NCBI RefSeq assembly: GCF_030272615.1
Contig: NC_081410.1
Location: forward strand, 145,910,349-145,974,348
Direction: 5' to 3'
DNA: 64,000 nucleotides
From: Cryptomeria japonica
Taxonomy: Eukaryota > Streptophyta > Pinopsida > Cupressales > Cupressaceae
The first letter of the stretch is position 1, and every line of letters begins with the position of its first letter. Positions 19,303 through 32,700 of the stretch are shown one piece after another. The notes beneath the pieces were generated by a model. It worked only from the letters and a program-made list of their open reading frames with translations. It was not told the DNA's origin and did no database searches. A program made the position numbers and the translations under genes.

Positions 19303-22300
19303 CTATTTTGGTGGTGAAGAACCTATACTTAGCCCCACCTATCATTGGGGCCACATGGAAAAATTATCACTATGATTAGGGTGTTGCAATATATTGAAGG
19401 TAGGGAGGCAACATTAAGAGAAAATATTGATTCTTTCAAAGATGTCCAACATTGGACTATTCCAAATATCTTGGGAAAGGATAAACAAATAAAAGGTTTG
19501 GATGAATAGAAAAGGGATTTTTAAGTGGTGGTACATTTAGCTATTAATCAACTAATTTGGGGGAACCAACCCCAAGATTTTACTTATTATTTAATTATTG
19601 ATAAGATTATTAAATCTTATTCTTTATACAAGAGATTTGTTACAAAATTAAAAAATACAGTGTATAATAAATGTAGGGAGACAACAGGGTGCAAGAGCTG
19701 CACATTTTAAAGTGGCCCACCATCTCCCAAGTTGAAATTTGGCATAAGAAGCACTAGACGCTTGAAGAGGAATGATCCTTTGTGTCAAGTTTTGTGTGCC
19801 ATATTCTTTTCTGTAGGTCCCTTTTTTGCAACAAGTCACATTTTGCCTCCCATTCAACACATACCTCTTGATTGTAGCATCAACTTCAACACCAAATTTT
19901 GATTCCCATTTAAGGCAACTCTCAAAATGTGGTAACACATCAACTCCACTCCACTCCAACTTGGCATATTGATGTTGTAAAGCAATCATATTTTGACATG
20001 TGTACCACTGGCCTAAAGCTTGTTTTTCTCCCTTGTGTTACAAAAGGGAAATCAAGGTCAGTAGTAAAGGATTTTGAAATTTTAATATCAAGTAGAATGT
20101 ATAGGGTGTAACTTCTGATAATAGAGAAAGTTTTCAGAGTCTCAATGTTATGCAAAATGTACATCATAATTTGAAATTAATGAAAAGAAGCAGTTTTAGA
20201 TTGTCTCCAATTTTATGGGTTTGCATTGTATGAATTAATGTGTCAAAGATCTGTCAATTTGTCTTCTCGGTTAATTAACAATGTGTTGGGTAGTGAGTCT
20301 CTTTTAAGGAAAGGGTTGAATGTTGCAATTCAATTACAATAATGCAAGTATATACAATTGTGATCCTTAAGAAGAACCTGAAATTTGTTATAATGGCTTG
20401 TATGTAAAGCATATGTGTTGGGCGTAAGATTTATATGTGATGTATATGATTCACAGGCATTAGTCACTTTGTTTCTTGACTCCGTTACCTCAAGGATAGG
20501 CACTAGTAATACTTTATTGATTGTTTCAAAATCAACAAAATCAGAATAGCTTTTATTTTTTGTTTTAGGAGTAGATTAGTTTAGATTTTCATCCCAATCT
20601 ATGAGTCAATGATGTTAAACAAAGAGATATAGTTTCACTCAAGGACACGTAATCTTTCCTTGGTATATTTTCATTGGGATGCATTTGTTTTGTAGCAATA
20701 TTGAAGTTAACGAGTCATATGTCAAGAGTATTGCAAGTACACATGCCTAGGTTTTAAACAAACCTTGAAGGGCAAGAGTTCATCAACATTCTATTTGAAA
20801 CCTCATTTATTGGCCATTGATTGAGTTTAATAAACTCATAAGAATCCTTCAAAAAATCAGTTGGATACTCCAACAGGTTTATAGACTACAACTAGAAACA
20901 ATCCTTTGGGAACAAAACTTCAGTCTATCTTCATCAAATTTCTTGCTAACAATATGGAATATGTACAAACACCATTGATTTGAAACTTAACTAGCACAAA
21001 AATGACAATATGGTCACCTCATCCTCCAAAATTGAAAGTATTTTTGAATATATTCCCTTGAGATCAATAACTATTTTGGGTAGGAAAATTGTCTTTGAGC
21101 AATTTAAACATCAAATTTGATCATTAATGTTGACCTAGGTCATGCAAGGAGGTAGGTACAAATTAATAATAAAAAATATGGAAGTTGCAAAGTTTTAGAG
21201 TTGGGAATACCTTATAAACACATGCCAAATACAAGTTTAAATCAAAATACCCTTATGTCATCAAATTTGAAAATATATATTGTGAAAACTATTAGGAGTT
21301 GGAGATTGGAAACACCACAAAATCCATACCACTTGTCAAGGATTGGCAGTACACAATATCTTTTGTCCAAAGTAAGAAAATTAAGGCATCTCTACACCAC
21401 TATTTTTAAAAGGATACATTCAGGAAAATACTTGGAATCAAGGATCAAAGATACCAAGGAATTCATCCCATAAGGCATAAAAATAAATATAGCTCCAAAA
21501 TTGCAAACTCAATAAGATAACTTAGTCCAAACATGCCCAAGAGTATCATGTTAAAGGTATTCTTACATCCTTATATTTGAAAAAGTATATAAAAGGAAAT
21601 GTCAAAAGTTAGGGAAGGGATTGGGGATCATGTCATAAATGATGGGCTTAAAGTAATAATAAAAACCATGAATCTTAAAAATAACATAGTGAAAAGGATC
21701 AAGAATTAGAGACCAAGGATAACAAGGAATTCACCCCTCAAAGTATGCAAAAAAAGGATAACTAAAACAATAACTTTGAAAGGTAACCTAACTTGTAAAA
21801 TGTCCAAGTGTAGGGATCTAAGAAAAAGCATGACAATAAGAGAAAGCCTAAAACTCTAACATCTAGCTTAATCTTTATAAATTTGACCAGAGGACTTCCA
21901 CACACACATTTTTCGGGATTTATGTGTCTTCCAACACATGATAGGCACTTGGGGGGAACAAAGGATAACATAAGAAAATTCAGTAAAAGGAGATCAATTA
22001 GGGATTATCTAACATCAATTATAAGATAAAAAATGAGGCCAAATGCACAACATGGGCTAAGACCATGATACTTTAGGAATTACAAAGATGGGCACCAACA
22101 CCAATTTTTTGTCATCTTGGAAAAACCTATAAGTGATTCCCCCAAATACTCACTCATAGAACTTCATAGTTTCCTATTTTTCTTACCCTAGTTAAGATAT
22201 TTCTATATCTAGTTCTTATTGTGCTAGCTAAGGCCATCTTAAAGAATTGATCATAAATAAAATAAATGGTTGGTACTACTTAATTTTGTGGTCCATTTCA

Positions 22301-23075
22301 TAAGTATTGAAGCATTCCTTATATTCAATAGCATATCCCAAGCATCTATAGTCCTCTTTCAAGAGCTTCGATATGTTTACCCAATTCAACTAGTGATATT
22401 TTGAAATCACTAGTAAGGTTTAAAATGGGAACCTACTCTTTGTGTGTCACCTAGATTTCTTTTCCTTAGTAACGAGGTTCACACCCTTGGATAGATTGGT
22501 CATGAAGAGTCCCACAAATATTATCTATCCAAGAGAAACCATTTTTATCTAGTAGGACATGTTGGTTACCTATTTGATTTGGCTTCCATTTGCATCTACC
22601 TTTTGCTTGATTTCCCTTCCCCTTCATTATGTGGTGTTTGTCTTCACACACTAGTACCCCAAGCTACATGGAAGAAGCTCCTCCATCCCATGATGTATCT
22701 ATGAACATGAATTTGGACTAATGCTTCATCCAATAGAAAAGTAGTGGACAAAATTGACATATACAATATTAAGCATACTATCTACCCATAAATAAAAGAA
22801 GCATTCATTTGAAGAAGTACTAATTACATAATAGTGTCCTCAATGTTTTATTCTAATTCTAATGGGCAATATTTTTCGAGTCTCCATCTATCAAGAAAGG
22901 TGCCCATTTGAAACACTAGAAATATATTTTATTTTTTAGAAACACTCGCTTTGAGTAACTGATGCTAATTTATAGATGGATTCCTCAAGCTCTATCCAAT
23001 AAATTTATTTTAGAATTATATTATGCTACATATTGTATGAACATTATATATATTTTCTTAAATAAGTCTTTTATT
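19303..23075. other. no gene recognised
   Basis: About 3.8 kb of AT-rich sequence. Two minus-strand frames near 19650-20170 contain readable segments (GVEVDATIKRYVLNGRQN) but no family I recognise. Around 21200-21830 weakly similar blocks recur at roughly 260-bp distance (variants of AAGGATCAA...CCAAGGA...GGAATTCA), suggesting an old tandem duplication. Confidence 0.45.
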
Positions 23076-24275
23076 TGGTGCAGAGGCACCTAAACACACA
23101 AGCATACCAGGAGGTCAAAAGTCATAATATGAGCAATTTTATTGTATTTGAGTCATTCATAATGTATTAAGGTTATTTGATTCTATTGAATCATAATATG
23201 TAAGGCTAAATGAGCCATTTTGTCCAAAGATATCATATTTGGTCCATATTGAAGTTTTAAAAGTGTCCATGTAAGAGTTAGAGTCATTTTTGTCAAAATT
23301 TGTAAAAATTGCAAAGTTGCAATATTGCCAAAAAGTGCAACAAAAGTGTAAAAATGAAATCCATTGGTTATGAGGTGGTTGGAGTAGTTAGAAAGGAGTT
23401 GGAAATGGTTTATAAAACCATTTTTGGTCGAAATCAAGGGGGTAGATCAGTTTGGAGGGGATTTGACAAAGATTATCCATCAAACCCTCAAACTGTCATG
23501 AGGTTTTAAGGAATCTATGGCTGTCATAGATCCATGGAGGATCACATTTGGTGTAATTTTGTATGTAGATGTTGTTGAATGATAGATTCATGAAATATCT
23601 TTCAGATGAATCCTTTCTTATGCATTTTTGTGGAGTATTTGGCAAGATATGTTTGTTTTTTCAATGATTGTCAAAACCTTGCCAAGGGTTACCTGGTTTT
23701 GGGAAAATGATCATAACTTTTTATTTAACTGTTGGATCTGTCTGAAATGTGGAGAGAATATTTGTAACTCAGTACTCTAAATTATGATCGAAGCAATTTT
23801 CTTTAGAATCAATATTGAAAAAGTTACTGATGACTGTTTGTTACAGTTCATGGTGAAAGGCAGACTGGTGAAGGCAGTAGCAATCCGGTTGCAACATTTG
23901 GTGTGGTCACATGAGGGATCACAATGAAGAAAGGATATATGTTTTGGAAAGGTCTCTGAATCATCTTTCCATTTCTTTTTGTCTTACTTGATTTGGTTAA
24001 GAATTGAATATTTTGTGGTTATTTTGGTGAAAACAGTTTTTAAGGGATGAAACCCTGAACTAGGGTATTCCATGACAAATAAGAATTTGTTCTCTCATGT
24101 TATGGTGAATTTTATGATCTAAAATATTGAATGAAGGTCTGTAGGGATATGATATAACCTTTGAAATTGGTTTGGAGTTGAGAAGAGTGATTTATCCTGT
24201 TAGATGTCTCTTGATTCAAGTTTAAAGTTTACCCTTGAATGAAGGTTTTATGGTTTGTGATAGATGCTCTGCATC
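23076..24275 (+). repeat. 5' LTR of the 2.9-kb non-coding element
   Basis: 1,200-bp LTR with matching TGGTGCAGAG...CTCTGCATCA ends. Open frames inside are chance frames that recur in the other LTR. Confidence 0.9.
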
Positions 24276-24278
24276 AAA

Positions 24279-24290
24279 TTGGTATCAGAG
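24279..24290 (+). promoter_or_regulatory. primer binding site, initiator Met-tRNA type
   Basis: TGGTATCAGAGC lies 3 bp after the 5' LTR, an exact match to the common plant primer site. Confidence 0.9.
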
Positions 24291-24790
24291 CTAGAAGAGC
24301 CTGAGTGTGTGGGTAGAGCACCGAAGGAGACAATCCACACCAGGACCTAGCCATGAAGGATTTGTTATTTGGTTTTTGCTGATGAGTTTTTGGTTGGAAG
24401 GTGCTCGTCCATCTAGCTGCAAGAAGGCAGACAAGGAAGGTCTATGAAGGGCCAAAGGGATGGTTCAGGGCCATGGGATGGTCCATTGATTGCTAAGAGA
24501 CTAGGGAGAGAGGCAAAGAGGAGAACTCCTAGGTGAGGCAAGGAGGTTGTTGGTGAGGTGATGCAGCATGGAGAGGTGGACTTATGGTTGGTAAAAGCAC
24601 TTGGGTGGCAACCACTACAAACTCCATTGATAGGAGTCACAAAGAGATTGTTTGAGAAGGAAGCAGTAGCATAAAGAGGCATAAAGAGGTAAAGATGAAG
24701 ACAAAGGTGAAAATTTTACTCAAAATTTTTCTTGTAGGTCATTGTACCCACGTTTCCAAGGGACTTGGAAACTTTTCAAGTTCGGGAGTA

Positions 24791-25982
24791 TGGTGCAGAG
24801 GCACCTAAGCACATAGGCATACCAGGAGGTCAAAAGTCATAATATGAGCAATTTTATTGTATTTGAGTCATTCATAATGTATTAAGGTTATTTGATTCTA
24901 TTGAATCATAATATGTAAGGATAAATGAGCCATTTTGTCCAAAGATATCATATTTGGTCCATATTGAACTTTTAAAAGTGTCCATTGAGTCATTTTTGTC
25001 AAAATTTGTAAAAATTGCAAAGTTGCAATATTGCCAAAAAGTGCAACAAAAGTGTACAAATGAAATCCATTGGTTATGAGGTGGTTGGAGTAGTTAGAAA
25101 GGAGTTGTAAATGGTTTATAAAACCATTTTTGGTCGAAATCAAGGGGGTAGATCAGTTTGGAGGGGATTTGACAAAGATTATCCATCAAACCCTCAAACT
25201 GTCATGAGGTTTTAAGGAATCTATGGCTGTCATAGATCCATGGAGGATCACATTTGGTGTAATTTTGTATGTAGATGTTGTTTAATGATATATTCATGAA
25301 ATATATTTCAGATGAATCCTTTCTTATGCATTTTTGTGGAGTATTTGGCAAGATATGTTTGTTTTTTCAATGATTGTCAAAACCCTACCAAGGGTTACCC
25401 GGTTTTGGGAAAATGATCACAACTTTTTATTTAACCATTGGATTTGGCTGAAATGTGGAGAGAATATTTGTAACTTAGTACTCTAAATTATGACCGAAGC
25501 GATTTTCTTTAGAATCAATATTGAAAAAGTTATTGATGATTGTTTGTTACAGTTCATGGTGAAAGGCAAACTGGTGAAGGCTGTAGTAGTCCGGTTGCAG
25601 CATTTGGTGTGGTCACATGAGGGATCATAATGAAGAAAGGATATATGTTTTGGAAATGTCTCTGAATCATCTTTCCATTTCTTTTTGTCTTACTTGATTT
25701 GGTTAAGAATTGAATATTTTGTGGTTATTTTGGTGAAAACAGTTTTTAAGGGATGAAACCCTGAACTAGGGTATTCCATGGCAAACAAGAATTTGTTCTC
25801 TCATGTTATGGTGAATTTTATGATCCAAAATATTGAATGAAGGTCTATAGGGATATGATATAACCTTTGAAATTGGTTTGGAGTTGAGAAGAGTGATTTA
25901 TCTTGTTAGATGTCTCTTGATTCAAGTTTAAAGTTTACCCTTGAATGAAGGTTTTATGGTTTGTGATAGATGCTCTGCATCA
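24791..25982 (+). repeat. 3' LTR of the 2.9-kb non-coding element
   Basis: 1,192-bp copy of the 5' LTR. It lacks about 9 bp present near 23270 in the 5' copy. Confidence 0.9.
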
Positions 25983-28800
25983 CTATTCTTAACATTCATG
26001 TATAGCTACTCAAAAGAAATTTATTCCTAAATACCTACCCACATACTTAATCAAATTTAATTAACATTTATATGTAACTAATTAACAAAGGGGGCATCTC
26101 ACAAGGGGAGTCATGTCTCATAAAAATATTTATTTCGAGATCCATAACTATGATACCTATTTGGATCACATGACCCAATAAACCCCATTGATCCAAAGGG
26201 GGCTAGAAGACAATTTAGAGCATATGATTTTAAAGTTATCTAATAGTCTTTACCACACAATTTGGCACACTAGACATACCTGTACTAATCAACCAATGTT
26301 GCTTTACATAGAACCCCACTACCAAAAGAGTTTTGATATGAATTATTAATATCTCATCAATATGTTAATCCCCTTTGACCATTTTATACTTGTGCTATAA
26401 CATACACACAATGATGGTCTACTCAAACACATAAAGCTTCTCGTGTCTCAATGACTATTCAATAGTGTGTATGGCACATCTACATTGATGTCCAAGAACA
26501 CTAACCTCACTTTGTTTAATGCTATTGTTACTAGAAAGTCCAATCAACTTATATTTAATCACCTATGACTAGGTGCATGACATGTCTACCTCGATGCCCA
26601 ACAATATTGACCTCGCTTTGCTCAACACTATTGGTGATATAGCAACCCCCATCAACCTGTATAATCATGAATAACTAATTGATGGCCAATACACTCCTTC
26701 CTTTATCAAGCAAAAGGTCAAAATTCATTGCAATAGGAAACAAATCCAAGCAACCTAGTCTACTCATCAAAGCTCAAAAATAAAAACCAAAAATTGGATA
26801 AACATACCAACTACAACAACACATCAAAATTGAACTTGTTACAGTTTGTTTATTATATGCAACATGCAAATCACTAAAAGCCTTGTCACTGATTTTGATA
26901 TTAGGACCTATTGGTAGGTAAGTGCATTTACAATCCTATTTTATCACTTCACTTGAGATATTTTTTCTTACTTGACAAAAAATGACTTTGACTTACATTC
27001 TTGTTTAACACAATATATACTTCAATAAAAGGACTAATAGAAGGGTTGAACTTGAGACCTATATAAATCTAGCTCCCTCACTCACTTTGATAACCAACTC
27101 ATCTTCTAATTGTAATTATTCTTAAATTTGTTTATCTAAATAAATAAAAAAATGACTTTTCAAAAATACAAAAGATATTTTATCACCATATAATCAATAC
27201 ATATTTACCAAAATAAAATAAAAAATATAAATTCCCTTTCCGTATGCTCTTTGTGAAACCCATTGTGATGTAAATATTAAAAGTTTAAAATAAACTAGAT
27301 ATAAATTGTGCCTCAATTTTTTATTTTTTATATAACTTTACTAATATTCAAATATAGGCTTCATACCCATTATTTTTTATACCTTTGTTGGATTAGATTC
27401 TGTCATTAAGAATTTGAGTTGTAGCATCTACTTCATCTCACATGACAAGACTTTTAAAAAATAACAAATATTTTGTAGAAAGTTGTTTCTCACAACTCTT
27501 TTCAATAGAACCCCTTTCAAATGCCGCATTTAGTACTGCCCATGTCCAACACACACATTTGTACTTTTTTATGCCATTAAACGTAAAAGTTCAATGCTTA
27601 ATGCCAATTTGTAATTTAAAATCCCTTTCTGATATGTTATAAACAATCCTTGTAATAGAATCAACACCTCACTATCAACACTTTCAATGTGTGGTTTTCT
27701 AGTAGATTTGTAATAAATTCAATTTAGTTTTAGCTCCAAAAATCATAGCCCAACATTTTAGTCAATGAACACTCAAAATATGAAATACTATAGAAACCCA
27801 CATTACAAAATACTATCAATGAACACTCAAAATTATATTATGTGGAATATTGTGTAAACATCACATAAAATTACTTATTCTCAATTATCTAGATTAAATT
27901 TTATGAAATATTAACAAAATATTAACATTGGGCCAACAATCAAATTGATAAATAGTCACAACAGTCTTATCGGAGGTGTTGTTATTGTGTTTTTTTATAG
28001 TCTTCCATTGAATGAAAATAGTTAGTCGCTTGTCCTTCTCTTACAACATGACTATACCCTAATTTTTTATTTATTTATCAAAAAAATATGTTAAAAACTT
28101 CCAAGATAAATCATTAAATAAAATCTAACAAAGATTACAACATGACAAGCTGAAAACTTAATAAAACATTAAACAATGAAACAACTAAACCTAAAGAACA
28201 AATACAATTCTTGACAAAGAACTTACAACTAGACGTTGAAACCACACACATTATCATATATTTTATTTCCAACATTCATTTGCAAAAGTTAAGAATGGAC
28301 ATCTATTTTTAATTTTTATATTAGTTTTTAGCTACAAAACTTTTAAAAAATTAACAAAAATACTTGAAAATCGTCAAGTCACCAAACATTGGCAAAGTTG
28401 TCTACTTTTTTATTGACCAAGGTTACTGATGCAAGAAAATAGCTAAAGGGAGGAACTAACAAAAAAGATTTTATTGAGCATTTATTAATAGGGCACTTTC
28501 ATACTGAACATGAAGGATGCAAATTGTTTGTTGAAAAGTAAAAAGATTAGTTGTGCAATTCCATCGAATAGACTCATAAATTGCTTTCATATAAAATTGA
28601 TTATAAGAGCTTAAATAAAAATAATCAATATTTTAATGACCAACATAAATATAAATGGTAATAAATTTTACTTAAGCAACAAATAAATTTCGCACCAACT
28701 ATGTAAATTTTAGAGTACAAAATTTGAAGGTAACTCCATTTCAATTTGTTAAAATGGGCAACAGGAAAAGGTTTTTTTTTTTTAAATATAAATCCTTGAA
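25983..28800. other. no gene recognised
   Basis: AT-rich intergenic sequence. A diverged duplication of about 110 bp is visible near 26470-26690 (two blocks with GATGYCCAA...AACCTCACTTTG-like text). No coding domain seen. Confidence 0.45.
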
Positions 28801-29367
28801 ATGATGGTCGACTGGATGTCATAGCTAACTTCTCATATTGCTACTTGTGACTATAGAATGAGCATCAAATTTATCATATAGTTCTAGTTGATGACAATTG
28901 AACACCTGTCAAATTTAGGACCAATTAATCAAATGTGTACCTTGACAATCAAATAGATGTCAAATTTAACTTCTAATATTTGTGTGGCTATCAAAAGAAT
29001 GCCAAATTTAATCAATTGATTTATACTTGACATGTTAAATGCTAGTTGAGTTTAATTCAGAAATGACGTTTGAACACACGTCAAATTTAAACTTTCTTTT
29101 TTAGAGATGATAGCTAAACAAACGTCGAATGACCTCATACTTTATAGATGATAGTCAAATGGGTGTCAAATTTAAATGAATAGCTTTGGTAATATGATGG
29201 TCATATGGATGTCAAATGGATGGTCATATGGACGTTGAATTTGACCTCATACTTTATTTAATGACCGTCAAATTGACGTCAATTTTTATTGACACATGTT
29301 TTGAGCAATGCAATTAATTTAACACTGGAATTCAAATATATGACCAATCAAATGAACATCAAATTTA
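28801..29367. repeat. array of about 11 diverged motifs like ATGACGGTCAAATGGACGTC
   Basis: Variants of ATGAYRGTCAAATGGAYGTCAAATTTA start near 28801, 28890, 28942, 28984, 29063, 29107, 29148, 29194, 29218, 29261 and 29340. Each motif is roughly self-complementary (GACGTxxAA...ACGTC). The phrase GACCTCATACTTTAT recurs at 29129 and 29243. Such clusters are typical of subterminal regions of CACTA, hAT or MULE transposons, but no terminal inverted repeat was found. Confidence 0.65.
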
Positions 29368-32300
29368 TAGGAACCATTAAAAGAATCCTAGTATCACTCT
29401 CAAATCACTCAGACCTGTAGACGAATCATTAAAAATATATCATATTTTTTTTCTCTTCTTCTTTCTAGATAAAATTCTCTACTTCTTTGAAACAGACATT
29501 CTTTATTGTTTTATGAAGTATTTTAAGACATTCTTTTAAAGCCCATTCCTATGCAACTTCCTTTTCCTCTACGAATTTGAAGAAAACATACCATTGTGAA
29601 TGAACTTAATATTTTGTTTATTTCAAATGAAAATATTCACTAGATTGCCTTGAAGGTTTATACATTCAATACTTTGAGATTTAACTCAAAATTCACAAAG
29701 GAATACCAAGTATTTTTTTCAATGTTATTGAGATAATATAAGACAATATTGTTGAATCTCCCTTTATAACTTTGGTGATAATATATAGATTTGAAGACTA
29801 AGGTGAGCTTACTTATTAGTTGTCCAAAAAGTGTTTGCTTGCATAAGAATCCCTTGATCAAAATCCTAATTTCATGTTTGATGAAAGGATATTGACAATA
29901 TAAATAGAAAAAATGTTGTTCACCATTAAATGCAACCCAATTCATGCACAATATGATTCACATGTTGAGCTGGTCCTAATTCGCCTCTTCCAGCGCCATG
30001 TTTAACACATAACTTTGAAGAAAACATACCTTTGGAGCTTTACACCAAACTTGTTTTTTGTAACTTCTTTCTATTCATAAGCTTGTCTTCCACTACCATG
30101 TTTAACGTTTTTTCTTCTACCTTTTCTTTCCACACTTTTTTGTTTCTATGAAAACTCCTCTATTATAGCACAACTTGGTAGGCCCCATGTATAGAATGTA
30201 ATATATTTTATTTTGAATGAATTGATAATTTTTTTTGATATACTTAGAGACTTCCTTTGTGTCGCCTTTTAAATGGTTAGTCTATAAAGTCAATTCAACA
30301 ATTTTTTCTTATTTGATTTTAGAATTTCTTAAATATATAGATTGTGTATTTCTATGACATGATTTTTCTTTTGTTAATTGATTATGTGGTCTCAATCTGT
30401 AATCTTTCTCTTATATATCTTAATGCCTTCATTTTGCACAATGTGGTATGTCCTAACTTTGTTCTCATCTATGACTCTTTGGGGTCTTAGATTGACTCAA
30501 ATTCAAAGTACATTTCAAGCTTTTATGATCTAATTTATTAGCTCTTTTGAATTCAAGACCTAAGTTCTAATATGGCTCTTACAAACTTATCATCCATGGA
30601 GACTTCCTCCTCAAAGTTGGTAATATCTTTCAACACAATCACCCTTTTTATCCAAATTATCTACAACTAAGCCTTGTCTAAAAGGTTATTAACATGTGAG
30701 CAAGGTTTGCCACACATGATGTTCTTCGCCCTACACTATTTTCCACTCCTTTCTTTGTGGGTCATAGCTCCATTAGTTTGCTTGAAATATGACACATGCA
30801 CAAACACACTTTGTTATGTAGATCATACAACTTTAATCCATAGGACTTGGCTATTGATTTGAAAGCATTTGACACAAACTATGTCAGTGGGTCAAATGAA
30901 CAACCAACTAAAAATTTAAGAAGATCAATGAAGAATTAGGAAAGCATGCTCAATATATTGTGGTCAAGAAATGAACATCCTATGACCCACTCCAAAATGG
31001 ACGCCAACCAAATTTTACTACTTGACACAATTGAGTATAATCATCCTACTTAGAGAGACTCGAGGTATAATCTATCCCTTTTGTAAAGGCTTGTTTATAC
31101 TTAAGAGTTACTTTATTTGCATTCTTATCTTCAACTTTTATTGTATGTATGCTTAATCTCTTCTTACACCATTACAACTAGTTGTGAGTGAGTCAATTTT
31201 CTAATGATGTGTATATAGATAATAGAAGAGACTTGCCTAGCATTCACAATCTAATTTAACTACAACTTTGAAATAAATGATATGCAATACTCAATTGGAT
31301 GGGAGAATGAAAGTTATCTTTCATAACACCTATCTGTCACTAAATCTTCAAGATACCTAATGCTTCAACTTTCATTATTCCCTAGCTTTTGTTGAATTCC
31401 ACTAAAACAGTATTAAAAAGTTTGTAGAGCCAAAATTTAATGCAAATGACTTGAAATTTTCTATTTATTTTCCAAAGAATGTCTCATCCACAATCTAATA
31501 TCCAACAAGAAGACTTAACCTAAGCTTGTGTGGTAACACGATACCTTGTGACATTGTCTACCATTGTAGTTACATAAGAGCTATTTCTAGTTACTAGTTA
31601 CTAGTTCAATAACACAAGCCCTTGAGTGCATCCCAACTAGAAAGACGAATCTCAATTCAACCTATACTAAACCAAGTGTCCCATCATCTTCATAGTTCAA
31701 TTTTTCCTATGATGACAAGACAAGCACCCCATACTACATGTTGTGATAACTAGAAATGACATAAATATAACAATGCATAACAAATGAGACCATTATTACA
31801 CATGTATGCATAGTGACTAACTCACACTCAATTGATAATGGGAAGTGGATGCAACCTTATTCCATGCATCATCCCATTACTTAGAGTTCACCCCAACTAT
31901 AAATAAGAATGTCAATGCATCCCATGCTATATTGTAGGTTTCATCCTTCTAGATTAATTGTTACCTATGTCGAGAGGGCAAACATTCCATACTAGTTGTC
32001 ATAAGCCTCTCAAAATACAACATATAGATATTAATGATATTTTCACAACTTGATTTAGTTGATCCTAACTTCTACCACCTCCTTACAACTAGCAAAAATT
32101 GGTCTAAACTAGAACAAGGTGGTTCATACACATGTTATAGGTATACATAGAGGTTAACATTCATAGTGGTATGCCACAAAAGCCATAGGGAAACAATATG
32201 CAAAAAATATTGTAACAAAAAAAACATGTTTTATTAATGATTAATTAAAATGTACTTTAATTTCACCTTTGAAATTGCAATTTCTTTATATTTTAGAATT

Positions 32301-32461
32301 TCAACATGCATATAATATGAACTATAATAAAATAATATTTATTTAAAATGAATATATTTACACATGAGCTTCTCTTAGCTTCAAGAATATTTATTCAAAC
32401 ATTTCTACTAACAAGGCCAACCACGTGAAGGTGGAAGCTTGTTTGGCCTCCCCTAATTGAC
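29368..32461. other. no gene recognised
   Basis: About 3 kb of AT-rich sequence with short frames only. The longest (minus, 29658-29951) shows no family resemblance. Confidence 0.45.
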
Positions 32462-32540
32462 CTACAACAACCACAAAACAACACAACACAACACAAGAAC
32501 ACGACACGACACAACACAACACCACAGCACGACAACACAC
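32462..32540. repeat. simple repeat, (ACAAC/ACGAC)n
   Basis: Low-complexity CA-rich run of ACAAC, ACACG and ACGAC units in otherwise AT-rich DNA. Confidence 0.85.
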
Positions 32541-32700
32541 ATTTTATTTTATTTATAATAGAAGTTATTTACATAGTTTTAAATATGCAACTTAAATGTG
32601 ATTAGTATGTTGTCATATTTTATGATTTGTTGTTAGTTATCAAATATGGAATTGTATTAGTAATGATATTTAAGTCGTTTACAATAATATTAATTAACGA

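Larger units (their letters stand above)
23076..25982 (+). mobile_element. non-coding LTR retrotransposon: 1.2-kb LTRs around a 515-bp interior
   Basis: Two direct repeats, 23076-24275 (1,200 bp) and 24791-25982 (1,192 bp), start TGGTGCAGAG and end CTCTGCATCA, near-exact inverses. The interior starts with a primer site and ends in GTTCGGGAGTA, a plausible polypurine tract. Flanks are TTATT (23071-23075) and CTATT (25983-25987), a one-mismatch 5-bp target duplication. I count about 35 substitutions plus a short deletion between LTRs (about 97% identity), so the insertion is relatively young here. No gag or pol motif exists. The LTRs are far longer than in TRIMs and the interior far shorter than in LARDs. 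Confidence 0.9.

Noticed and set aside
19648-19989. 113-codon minus-strand protein
   Set aside because: Readable text but no family recognised and no support from a second copy; left in the non-coding stretch.
23183-25143. Two similar 81-84 codon minus-strand proteins
   Set aside because: They are the same chance frame in the two LTRs of the 23076-25982 element.
29658-29951. 97-codon minus-strand protein
   Set aside because: No recognisable family; isolated frame in AT-rich DNA.
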